A DNA stretch of 64,000 nucleotides from Solimonas sp. (GTDB lineage Bacteria > Pseudomonadota > Gammaproteobacteria > Nevskiales > Nevskiaceae): contig JASBRP010000010.1 in assembly GCA_030149365.1 (NCBI GenBank), positions 32,751 to 96,750 of the forward strand. Reading direction: 5' to 3'. This document shows, piece after piece, positions 14,935-21,676 of this stretch. The notes below the pieces were generated by a model. That model saw only the letters and a list, made by a program, of their open reading frames with translations, did no database searches and was not told the DNA's origin. Numbering within the stretch: position 1 is the first letter of the stretch; each line of letters starts with the position of its first letter. Position numbers and translations under genes: made by a program.

Positions 14935-16770
14935 TCAGGCAAGCGCCGGCTTCACCACCGGCAGCAGCACCGCCGAGGCCTGCTCCGCGGAGCGCAGCAC
15001 GGTGATGTCCGCCTTGCGATAGTCCTCGGGCCGGGCATTGAAGATGTTCGGCACGAAGCTCTGCGGGTTGCGGTCGTACAGCGGGAACCAGCTCGACTGG
15101 ATCTGCACCATGATGCGGTGCCCCGGCTTGAACACATGGTTCACGTTGGGCAGCTCGAAGCGGTACTGCTGCGCCTCGTTGGCCGGAATCGCGCTGGGCT
15201 GCTCGAAGCTCTCGCGATAGCGGCCGCGGAAGATGTTCATGGCGATGGGCAGCTGGTAGCCGCTGCTGTCGGGGTCGACAGGATCCTTGGCCGGATACAC
15301 GTCGATCAGCTTCACCACGAAATCGCCGTCGGTGCCCGTGGTCATGGCGTGCAGGTCGGCCAGCGGAATGCCGCGCACGTGCACGGCCTCGGTCAGCACC
15401 GGCGTCTCGTAGCTCAATACGTCCGGCCGGCCGTCGACGAAGCGCTGGTCCTGCGCCAGGCTGGTGCTCCAGGCCTCGTAGGGCTTGCCGAGCACGCCGG
15501 TGCCCAGCTCGGCGAAGGGATCGACCACCGGCCGCGGCAGGTAGGGGACCGGCTTGGCCGGATCGCTGCAATAGGTGTCGCCGGCCTGCTGCTGCGAGGG
15601 CCGGGTGAAGGACAGCGCGGAGCCGGCTTGCAGGTACAGCGGCTGCAGGCTCGAGGCGTATTGCTCGTCGCAGGCCGTGGGCCAGTCCTCCAGGCGCTCC
15701 CAGCGCTTCTCTCCGGTGTTGTAGGCCATCACGCGGGCCAGGTTCGCCGGCGGGCCCCCGCGCAGGTGCTCGTCCAGGAACGGGAACATGATCTCCTGGT
15801 GGTACTGGTGCGCGGTGTCGATCTGCCATTGGATGGGCCCGATCGACGGCGCCGTGCGCCATACCTGGTTGTGGTGCCAGGGGCCCAGCACCAGCCAGTT
15901 GTTGGCCTCGTGCCCGGCCTGCTTCAGCGCGCGCCAGGCGTGGTTGGCGCCCCAGTTGTCTTCCTGGTCCCAGAAGCCCTGCGTCCACAGCGTGGGCACC
16001 GTCGACGGGCGCTCGGCCAGGCGCTGGTCCACCGCGTAGGCCTGCCAGTACGCGTCGTAGGACGGGTGCTCCATCATGCGCGCCACGAAGGGCAGGCGAT
16101 CCAGGCCGTGCTCGCGGATGTAGTCGCCGGCGGAACCGGCGCGCAGGAATTCCTCGTACTTGTCGTGCGTCTGGCTGGGCGTGAGCACGCCGACGCCGCG
16201 CTGGCCGCTCTGCATGTGGATGAAGCCCAGCATCATCTGGCGGAAGGCGCCGTAATGGAACCAGTCATCGCCCATCCAGGCGTCGATCAGCGGGCCCGAG
16301 GGCACCGCGGCCTTCAGGGCCGGATGCGGGTCCAGCAGCGCCATGGCACTGGTGAAGCCGACATAGGAATTGCCGAAGATGCCGACGCGGCCATTGGACT
16401 CCGGCACATGCTTCACCAGCCAGTCGATGGTGTCCCAGGCGTCGGTGGAGTGATCGGTATCCGTGGGGTTGCAGGGCCCGCGCGTGGCCTGCGTGACGTA
16501 GTAGTCGCCCTCCGAGCCGTGCTTGCCGCGCACGTCCTGGATCACGCGGATGTAGCCAGCGAGCAGATACTTGTCACCCGCCATCCGCGGCTTGAACAGC
16601 GAGGCGTTGTAGGGCGTACGCATGATCAGCGTGCCCGCGTCCTTGGCGTGGCGCGGCGTGTAGATGTAGGTCTTCAGCTTCACGCCGTCGCGCATCGGGA
16701 TCATCTCGACGCGCTCGGAAAACCCCTGGTCCAGGGTCCTGACTTCAAAACGTTCTGGAATGTCGCTCAC
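14935..16770 (-). CDS. CocE/NonD (S15-type) alpha/beta hydrolase
   Basis: This protein of 611 residues belongs to the X-Pro dipeptidyl-peptidase / alpha-amino-acid ester hydrolase / glutaryl acylase group. MRDGVKLKTYIYTP begins the catalytic domain, DVRGKHGSEGDY is a family block and the nucleophile is S135 in GNSYVGF. The C-terminal jelly-roll domain includes NVNHVFKPGHRIMVQI. It hydrolyses amide or ester bonds. I chose the GTG at 16770 (MSDIPERFEVR) because AAGGACGG lies just upstream; another GTG at 16854 adds 28 residues with no domain value. No signal peptide is evident. A LysR-type site lies about 150 bases upstream. Confidence 0.88.
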   Translation of the reverse strand: MSDIPERFEVRTLDQGFSERVEMIPMRDGVKLKTYIYTPRHAKDAGTLIMRTPYNASLFKPRMAGDKYLLAGYIRVIQDVRGKHGSEGDYYVTQATRGPCNPTDTDHSTDAWDTIDWLVKHVPESNGRVGIFGNSYVGFTSAMALLDPHPALKAAVPSGPLIDAWMGDDWFHYGAFRQMMLGFIHMQSGQRGVGVLTPSQTHDKYEEFLRAGSAGDYIREHGLDRLPFVARMMEHPSYDAYWQAYAVDQRLAERPSTVPTLWTQGFWDQEDNWGANHAWRALKQAGHEANNWLVLGPWHHNQVWRTAPSIGPIQWQIDTAHQYHQEIMFPFLDEHLRGGPPANLARVMAYNTGEKRWERLEDWPTACDEQYASSLQPLYLQAGSALSFTRPSQQQAGDTYCSDPAKPVPYLPRPVVDPFAELGTGVLGKPYEAWSTSLAQDQRFVDGRPDVLSYETPVLTEAVHVRGIPLADLHAMTTGTDGDFVVKLIDVYPAKDPVDPDSSGYQLPIAMNIFRGRYRESFEQPSAIPANEAQQYRFELPNVNHVFKPGHRIMVQIQSSWFPLYDRNPQSFVPNIFNARPEDYRKADITVLRSAEQASAVLLPVVKPALA

Positions 16771-16917
16771 GACCCGTCCTTGCTGAGGAAGCTGCGCCGC
16801 GCGGCTGGTAACCGGCAGCTCCGCTGCATCACCCGCCGGCTTGCTGCCTGCCACGAAAAAACGGGGAGCCTTCAGGCCATTCTGCCGGGGGGCCTACCCC
16901 ACAAGAAGCTAATACTT

Positions 16918-16945
16918 CTTATGTGGGATATAAGAGGTTCTTATG
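16918..16945 (-). promoter_or_regulatory. Predicted LysR operator upstream of the S15-type hydrolase
   Basis: The plus strand reads CTTATG-N5-TATAAG-N5-CTTATG, a triple half-site like that at 11875-11902. An adjoining AAGAAG/CTTCTT repeat lies at 16903-16920. The AATACT-N2-TTATGTGGG core is shared with 18381-18395. It lies between the ends of the hydrolase promoter region and the LysR gene. Confidence 0.62.
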
Positions 16946-17018
16946 GGCTCTGGCGGCTCCTCCGAGGCCTGCCGCATGAACCGCCGCTCGGGCCGGATCG
17001 GGGGCCGGAAAGGGCCCG

Positions 17019-17879
17019 CTAGATCGTCGGCAGCATCGAGCGCAGGTGCGATTCGAAGCTGCGCAGCAGTTGCGAGGAGTTGTGCCGCCCGGTCTTGATG
17101 GTGATGCCGATGGAGGGCAGCTTGGGCAGGCGACTGGAGGGCGGCAGTGCATACAGATCGGGCGGAACGGCGCACTGTGTCAGCACGGAAATCGCCTGGC
17201 CGGAACGCACCACCGCCATCAGCCCCGCCATGCTGGCGCTGGCATAGGCGATGCGGTACTGGCGCCCGGCGCGTTGCAGCCGCGAAACGGCGGCCTGGTA
17301 GTCCAGGGTGTCGGGATCCGAGAGTGCCAATTGCACGGGATCGCGGTTGTGGGCATCGCTGCCCTTGACCCCCACCCAGACGAACTGCTCGCGGCGCAGG
17401 AAGCGGTCGCGCTGCGAACTGTCCGGCTCCGAGACGATGGCGATGTCCAGGACCTGGCTCTTGATCTTCTCCAGCAGCCGCGTGGTCGGCTCGCAGACCA
17501 CCTCGATCAGCACCTGGGGATGCAGCTTGGAGTATTCCCGCAGCAGTTGCGGCAGGAAGGCCAGCGCGTAGTCCTCCGGGCAGCCGACGCGCAGCTCACC
17601 GGACAGGCTCACGCCCAGCAGCTCGCCGACCGCTTCGTCGTGGGTACGCAGGATGTTCTGTGCGTGCAGGTACAGCCGCTCGCCCTGCGCCGTCAGCGTG
17701 ATGCCGCGCCCGCTGCGGATCATCAGGGTCTGCTGCACTTCCATCTCGAGCCGCTTGACCTGCTGGCTCAGCGCCGCTTGCGTGCGCCCCACCTTGTCGG
17801 CCGCGCGGCTCATCACGCGGGCCTCGGCGATGGCGACGAAGTTGCGCAATAGATCGATGTTAAGTCGCGTGCTCACCAT
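17019..17879 (-). CDS. LysR-family transcriptional regulator (DgdR candidate)
   Basis: This 286-residue protein has an N-terminal winged helix-turn-helix (LLRNFVAIAEARVMSRAADKVGRTQAALSQQVKRLE) and a periplasmic-binding-like effector domain (LSGELRVGCPEDYALAFLPQLLREY). LysR proteins usually activate targets on effector binding and repress themselves. Its ATG is covered by a TATAAA-N5-CTTATG element, and three related arrays sit before nearby genes, so it probably controls the catabolic block. The Burkholderia dgdA regulator DgdR is also a LysR protein, but orthology cannot be shown from this window alone. An ACT-like gene lies directly upstream on the same strand. Confidence 0.93.
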   Translation of the reverse strand: MVSTRLNIDLLRNFVAIAEARVMSRAADKVGRTQAALSQQVKRLEMEVQQTLMIRSGRGITLTAQGERLYLHAQNILRTHDEAVGELLGVSLSGELRVGCPEDYALAFLPQLLREYSKLHPQVLIEVVCEPTTRLLEKIKSQVLDIAIVSEPDSSQRDRFLRREQFVWVGVKGSDAHNRDPVQLALSDPDTLDYQAAVSRLQRAGRQYRIAYASASMAGLMAVVRSGQAISVLTQCAVPPDLYALPPSSRLPKLPSIGITIKTGRHNSSQLLRSFESHLRSMLPTI

Positions 17880-17895
17880 ATAAATCTACCTTATG
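17879..17895 (-). promoter_or_regulatory. Predicted LysR autoregulatory site at its own start codon
   Basis: TATAAA (17879-17884), a 5-bp spacer and CTTATG (17890-17895) form the same two-half-site pattern as the other sites. It covers the start codon and ribosome-binding region of the LysR gene, an arrangement consistent with self-repression. The left half-site is degenerate. Confidence 0.5.
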
Positions 17896-17943
17896 GCCCA
17901 AAGGGCGTCACGCCAGCACGGCAGAGCGCCAGCGCCGACGCCC

Positions 17944-18300
17944 TCAGGGCTCCCAGGCGCGCGGCAGCAGGCCGGCTTCGCGCACGGTGGGGATCTTCAG
18001 CAGGCGGTCGAGCAGCAGCTCCGGGTACATCACCGTGTGCGCCTGCAGCTCGAAGCGCAGCTCCAGCGATTCATCCTCATCGCGCCGGGTGAAGGCGAAC
18101 TGCAAGGGCAGCTCGTTCCGCACGGTGAGCAGGGCCAGCACGCGGGCCGGCAACTGGGGATCGGCCTCCGCCACCAGCCGGTAGCGCAGCCGAGTGTGAT
18201 CCTCCGGCGCCATGGTGGTGTCGCCATAGGGGCCCTTGGCGCTGGCGGCGACCTGTTCGAGGGCGCTGCGCTGGGGATCGACCGGGCTTGCAGGCGTCAT
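17944..18300 (-). CDS. Small ACT-like (IlvM-like) domain protein
   Basis: This 118-residue protein has a C-terminal half that fits the ACT regulatory fold as seen in acetolactate synthase small subunits: LRYRLVAEADPQLPARVLALL, then ESLELRFELQAHTV, then LLLDRLLKIPTVREAGLL. ACT domains usually bind amino acids. The start is uncertain: I took the ATG at 18300, but reading back to a GTG at 18357 adds a short hydrophobic stretch (SVLLLPLLPANA) resembling a signal peptide. It is read toward the LysR gene, so co-transcription is likely. A role in sensing an amino acid for the regulon is speculative. Confidence 0.6.
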   Translation of the reverse strand: MTPASPVDPQRSALEQVAASAKGPYGDTTMAPEDHTRLRYRLVAEADPQLPARVLALLTVRNELPLQFAFTRRDEDESLELRFELQAHTVMYPELLLDRLLKIPTVREAGLLPRAWEP

Positions 18301-18385
18301 GGCGTTGGCGGGGAGCAGGGGAAGTAACAGCACGGAACGGGCCGGTATTCTGACCACGGCCTCCGGCCCGCAGAAACGAATACTC

Positions 18386-18402
18386 GTTATGTGGGGCATA
18401 AG
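18386..18402 (+). promoter_or_regulatory. Predicted LysR operator between ACT-like and dioxygenase genes
   Basis: GTTATG (18386-18391), TGGGG and CATAAG (18397-18402) form a two-half-site array with a 5-bp spacer. The AATACT-N2-TTATGTGGG core is shared with 16911-16928. A TATGAT -10-like box follows at 18428-18433, placing the site where a class I activator would bind, about 40 bases before the dioxygenase ATG at 18442. Confidence 0.6.
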
Positions 18403-18441
18403 GCCGGCTAATGGAGGGCCGCGGGTCTATGATGCGAAAAC

Positions 18442-19158
18442 ATGCCTCCGACAGCCGCGAAGCCGTACCTGACACCGGAACAGCAGGCGCTGTTCCGTGA
18501 GCGTGGGGTGCTGCAGCTCAAGGGCGCCGCCGGACGGAGTCAGGTCAGCTCCTTGCGGGAATACGTGCTGGAGGAGCTGGAGCGGCTGAAGGTCTGGGCC
18601 TCCGGCAAGAGCCTGTCGGCCTCGCTCAAGCAACTGCCGGCCTTCCAGCAGATCACCCGGCTCTCCGGGATGATCCGGCTGCCGGAGACGCCCTCCCCGC
18701 TGATCTCGCCCGGGCTGTACGCCGACATGGAGACGCTGGCGGAGGGCAAGCTGGCCGCCGCGCCGGGCCAGTTGCTGCTGTCATTGCCCAACCAGGGAGA
18801 GTGGACGCTGGAAGGGCTGAACTGGCACACGGATGTTGCCCCGGAGAAGCAGCGCGTGCCGGGCATCCAGGCCTTCGTGCTGGTCGACGACGTGCTGCCC
18901 CGCGGTGGCGCGACCCTGGCCATGGCGGGATCGCATCGACTGGCGGAGCAGGGAGAAGCAGGCCGGACATTCCGCGAGCGGCTGCGCCGGAACGAGAACC
19001 TGGAGCTCGAAATGCGCGCCCGGGATTTCTCGATACTGGAAATGTCCGGGCAGGCCGGCGACGTCTACCTGATGGACATGCGGACGCTGCACACGCCGTC
19101 CATCAACGCCTCCCGCAAGCTGCGCATCATGGCGACAGTGCGCTACCTGGCCGCCTGA
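18442..19158 (+). CDS. Phytanoyl-CoA-dioxygenase-family Fe(II)/2-oxoglutarate oxygenase
   Basis: This 238-residue protein has the facial triad of the family: H129 and D131 in NWHTD and H217 in RTLHTPS, with R225 (SRKLR) as the likely 2-oxoglutarate anchor. VLVDDVLPRGGATLAMAGSH is the usual core strand region. Enzymes of this family hydroxylate diverse small molecules and amino acids using 2-oxoglutarate and oxygen. It is divergent from the ACT-like and LysR genes and has a LysR-type site about 40 bases before its ATG, so it is probably part of the same regulon. The substrate is unknown. Confidence 0.87.
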   Translation: MPPTAAKPYLTPEQQALFRERGVLQLKGAAGRSQVSSLREYVLEELERLKVWASGKSLSASLKQLPAFQQITRLSGMIRLPETPSPLISPGLYADMETLAEGKLAAAPGQLLLSLPNQGEWTLEGLNWHTDVAPEKQRVPGIQAFVLVDDVLPRGGATLAMAGSHRLAEQGEAGRTFRERLRRNENLELEMRARDFSILEMSGQAGDVYLMDMRTLHTPSINASRKLRIMATVRYLAA

Positions 19159-19168
19159 GGCGCGGCGA

Positions 19169-20050
19169 CTACCGCGGCCGCTCTCCCAGCAGGGCGTTCA
19201 GCCCCTGGGCGATCGCCGTCATTCCCTCCAGCGTGGGATGCAGCGGCGCACCCAGCAGTCCCTTCTCGGGATGCAGGCCGTTGGCCCAGGGCTGCGGGGC
19301 GCAGACATCGTGCCCCAGGGTCAGGCGCTGGGCGTCGAGCAGCAGGGCGCCATGTCCTTCGGCGGCGGCGTAGGTGACTTCCGCAAGCTGGTTGGCCATG
19401 ACGCGCATCTGGGCGGCGGCTTCGTCGCTCAGGCCGAGCCGCTCGCAGCTGCCGCTTTCCGGCAGCAGGGTCTGGTAGTTCACCAACACTACTTGGGCGT
19501 GCGGCGCGCGGCGGCGCACTTCCGTGATGATGGCCACCAGGCGCTCCAGCAGGGGCTGGAGCTTCTGCTCGGTCTCTTCGGGGCTGCGCACGTGGCAGCC
19601 GCCGATGCCGCGGATGTACCAGGGTGTCTGCTCATTGCAGGCCAGCGCCATCATGTTGCCGAGGTAGGCGATGTCGTTGCCGCCGATGGTGATCGTGACC
19701 AGCTCGGTCTCGGCGGTGACGGCCGCGATCTGCGCGGGCTGCATCAGCTGGCCGCCTTCGAGGATGTGCCGGGTGGTGGCGCCGCCGCAGCTCACGTCCA
19801 CCAGCGATAGGCCGCGCAGCCGGGCGAGCTGGTGCGCGTAGTTGTCGCGTGAGCGGGCGCAGAACCAGGGGCTGCCTGGAGCTGCCGAGCTGATGGCCGG
19901 ACCGGCGGCGAAGGAGCTGCCCATGGCCACGTATTGCGGGCGGCCCTGCTCGGGGCGGCCTTCGAAATAGAGATGCACGGCGAACGCCGCCAGCGCCAGC
20001 AACAGGGCGGCGACCGTGTAGCCCACCAGGGCGAGTATCCTCTTTGCCAC
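19169..20050 (-). CDS. Membrane-anchored SGNH/GDSL hydrolase
   Basis: This 293-residue protein starts at a GTG (MAKRILALVGYTVAALLL) preceded by GGAGGGG, and has one N-terminal membrane helix. The SGNH blocks are visible: block I AMGSSFAAG (nucleophile S46 in GSS), block II glycine in SCGGATT, block III TIGGND, and block V HPTLEGM with the catalytic histidine. Such enzymes are esterases or lipases; anchoring suggests a periplasmic active site. It converges on the dioxygenase gene with about 10 bases between stops. Nothing links it firmly to the neighbouring regulon. Confidence 0.88.
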   Translation of the reverse strand: MAKRILALVGYTVAALLLALAAFAVHLYFEGRPEQGRPQYVAMGSSFAAGPAISSAAPGSPWFCARSRDNYAHQLARLRGLSLVDVSCGGATTRHILEGGQLMQPAQIAAVTAETELVTITIGGNDIAYLGNMMALACNEQTPWYIRGIGGCHVRSPEETEQKLQPLLERLVAIITEVRRRAPHAQVVLVNYQTLLPESGSCERLGLSDEAAAQMRVMANQLAEVTYAAAEGHGALLLDAQRLTLGHDVCAPQPWANGLHPEKGLLGAPLHPTLEGMTAIAQGLNALLGERPR

Positions 20051-20103
20051 CGCGATCCCCTCCAATCCAGCGACGACTGTACGCACTAACGCCCCGGCAC
20101 ACC

Positions 20104-20322
20104 ATGCAGGCCATTGAACGAAGGATCACCGGCTTTCACCAGGACGAGGAGCGGCACTGGGTGGCACAGCTGGAGTGCGGCCACAACCAGCACGTGCGCC
20201 ACAACCCGCCCTGGCAGAACCGCCCCTGGGTGGTAACGGCAGAGGGGCGCGCCGGAGTGCTGGGCGAAACGCTGCGCTGCGTGAAGTGCGCCCAGGGTGC
20301 GCCGCCGGACGCGCGGCCCTGA
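20104..20322 (+). CDS. DUF3565 family protein
   Basis: This 72-residue protein (MQAIERRITGFHQDEERHWVAQ) carries the conserved block LECGHNQHVRHNPPWQNRPWV and a C-terminal CVKC pair. With the CGH motif this suggests a small metal-binding (zinc ribbon-like) fold. The family is common in Proteobacteria and has no assigned function. It is divergent from the SGNH hydrolase gene. The ATG at 20104 is chosen because homologous sequence starts there; an in-frame upstream start only adds low-complexity residues. Confidence 0.85.
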   Translation: MQAIERRITGFHQDEERHWVAQLECGHNQHVRHNPPWQNRPWVVTAEGRAGVLGETLRCVKCAQGAPPDARP

Positions 20323-20504
20323 ACGGATAGCCGCCGACATGCCCGCCGCGAGCGGGCATTTTTCTGCGCGGGCAAACACCGTACGACTCCGGCCAGGCGC
20401 CAGGGCGCGCCGCCGGCCCGCGTCCAGCCCCCGGAACGGGTGAACTCCATCACAGCTCCGCCGCCCTCACCCCCCCACGGAGGGGTTACGCCGGGCGCGG
20501 GCGA

Positions 20505-20520
20505 AAACGAATACTCGTTT
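20505..20520. promoter_or_regulatory. Palindrome AAACGA-N4-TCGTTT upstream of the sigma factor gene
   Basis: A 16-bp inverted repeat (AAACGA/TCGTTT around ATAC) lies about 100 bases before the ECF sigma gene. Its first 15 bases are identical to 18374-18388, just upstream of the dioxygenase gene. It may be a shared regulator site or a repeat remnant. Confidence 0.4.
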
Positions 20521-20623
20521 CAAGGCATGCGCCGCTTGCCGGACGCACGAAACGCAGCTTGGAAGAACGGGGAAACGCACTCACGCAGGGCCGGAAGCGG
20601 GCCGTGTCGCGGGTATCGAATCC

Positions 20624-21247
20624 ATGGACCACATCACAGCAGAAGCCAGCCGCCTGCCCGCCACCGTGACGGCGGCGCTGATCGCGGACCTGAAGGCGGG
20701 CGGCGAGCGCCAGCGCCAGGCCCTGGCCCTGCTCTACCGCCGCCATGCGCCGCGCCTGGTGGCCTGGTACCTGGGCCAGGGGGCGGATCGGGCGCTGGCG
20801 GATGACTGGGTGCAGGACACCTTCCTGCGGGTGATGCGCGGGGCGGCGGCGCTGGAAACAGACGAGGCGTTTGTCGGCTGGCTGTGGGCGATTGCGCGCA
20901 ACGTGATGGTGGACGCGCGGCGCCGCAAGGACAGCCAGCTTGCTTCGCTGGACGAGGCCGACGGCAGCGGGCTGACGCTGCGGGAGACCACGGTTTGTGA
21001 AGCGGCGCGGCCGGACGAGGCGCTGGAGCGCCTGCAGCACGCGGCGCTGGTGGGGCGGCAGTTTTCGGCCTTCCACCGCGATTTTCCGGAGCGGGCACGG
21101 TGTATCGCCTGGAGCTGCCGCGAGGACATGAGCATGGGCGAGCTGGCCAGCGCCATCGGCCGCAACGTGGGCGCGACGCGGGAGTACCTGTCGCAGTGCC
21201 GCAAGAAGGCGCGGGTGTATTTCCAGCCTTGCCTGGAGGCGGCATGA
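20624..21247 (+). CDS. ECF-type RNA polymerase sigma factor
   Basis: This 207-residue protein has sigma region 2 (LALLYRRHAPRLVAWYL, DDWVQDTFLRVMRG, FVGWLWAIARNVMVDARRR) and region 4 (RARCIAWSCREDMSMGELASAIGRNVGATREYLSQCRKKAR). No anti-sigma gene is adjacent. It is followed on the same strand by the lasso precursor gene, with a 236-base gap that contains a REP palindrome. It may drive the lasso cluster, but no -35/-10 comparison can confirm that here. Confidence 0.9.
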   Translation: MDHITAEASRLPATVTAALIADLKAGGERQRQALALLYRRHAPRLVAWYLGQGADRALADDWVQDTFLRVMRGAAALETDEAFVGWLWAIARNVMVDARRRKDSQLASLDEADGSGLTLRETTVCEAARPDEALERLQHAALVGRQFSAFHRDFPERARCIAWSCREDMSMGELASAIGRNVGATREYLSQCRKKARVYFQPCLEAA

Positions 21248-21280
21248 AGATAAAGGGCATCGGATCGACCGGCGGCGAGG

Positions 21281-21322
21281 AAGTCCGCCCGTACTTCGAC
21301 AAGCTCAGCACGAACGGACTTT
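21281..21322. repeat. REP palindrome (TTCGACAAGCTCAGCACGAACGG type)
   Basis: The unit begins AAGTCCG and ends CGGACTT, with an internal TTCGACAAGCTCAGCACGA core. An inverted copy with few mismatches is at 23933-23973. Together they flank the lasso precursor, exporter and B1 genes. Confidence 0.8.
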
Positions 21323-21483
21323 TCGGAGCTCCGGGATGCAAGCAGAAAGTTTTCCTGACGCGGATGAATGTTCCGCGTCATTCCGAATGAGGGCGGTGGG
21401 GCCGTGAAAGGCCGAGCCGTGCTCGGGGTATCGGGGGACCGGTATCCATCCTGTTGTTCCAACCATCTAGTGGAGTAGAAATC

Positions 21484-21597
21484 ATGAAGTCCTACGTCAA
21501 GCCTGTTCTGGTGAAGCTCGGCACGCTGGCCCTGATCAAGTCGAACTCGACGGGCCCCAGCTCCGACGGCAAGCAGTACGCCGGCTTCTTCAAGTAA
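21484..21597 (+). CDS. Lasso peptide precursor (A protein)
   Basis: The gene encodes 37 residues: leader MKSYVKPVLVKLGTLALIK followed by a C-terminal segment ending SSDGKQYAGFFK. The YxxPxL motif recognised by lasso B1 proteins is present at Y4-L9 (YVKPVL). GGAG lies eight bases before the ATG. The only acidic ring candidate is D28, so an isopeptide ring of 7-9 residues would start at S22, N21 or S20; the aromatic Y32, F35, F36 could act as plugs. The usual Thr(-2)/Gly(1) junction is not compatible with D28. Exporter, B1, B2 and cyclase genes follow, making the assignment strong despite the odd core. Confidence 0.85.
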   Translation: MKSYVKPVLVKLGTLALIKSNSTGPSSDGKQYAGFFK

Positions 21598-21611
21598 GAA
21601 GTTGTCAGGGA

Positions 21612-21633
21612 CTGCCCCGGGTGACCGGGGCAG
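21612..21633 (+). terminator. Hairpin between lasso precursor and exporter genes
   Basis: CTGCCCCGG and CCGGGGCAG form a perfect 9-bp stem with a GTGA loop, followed by CTCTCTTT. It lies 15 bases after the precursor stop. It probably acts as an attenuating terminator or mRNA stabiliser that keeps precursor mRNA in excess. Confidence 0.65.
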
Positions 21634-21676
21634 CTCTCTTTGGGCGGCCGGGCCCTGCCCCGCTCCGCCAAGCCTG

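Noticed and set aside
17893-18327. A 144-codon plus-strand frame beside the LysR gene.
   Set aside because: Composition is of the antisense type, and the minus-strand frame over the same bases matches an ACT-like domain.
21550-21597. A canonical Thr(-2)/Gly(1)-type cleavage after S22-T23 in the lasso precursor.
   Set aside because: It would leave the only acidic residue at core position 4 or 5, too close for a 7-9 residue ring.
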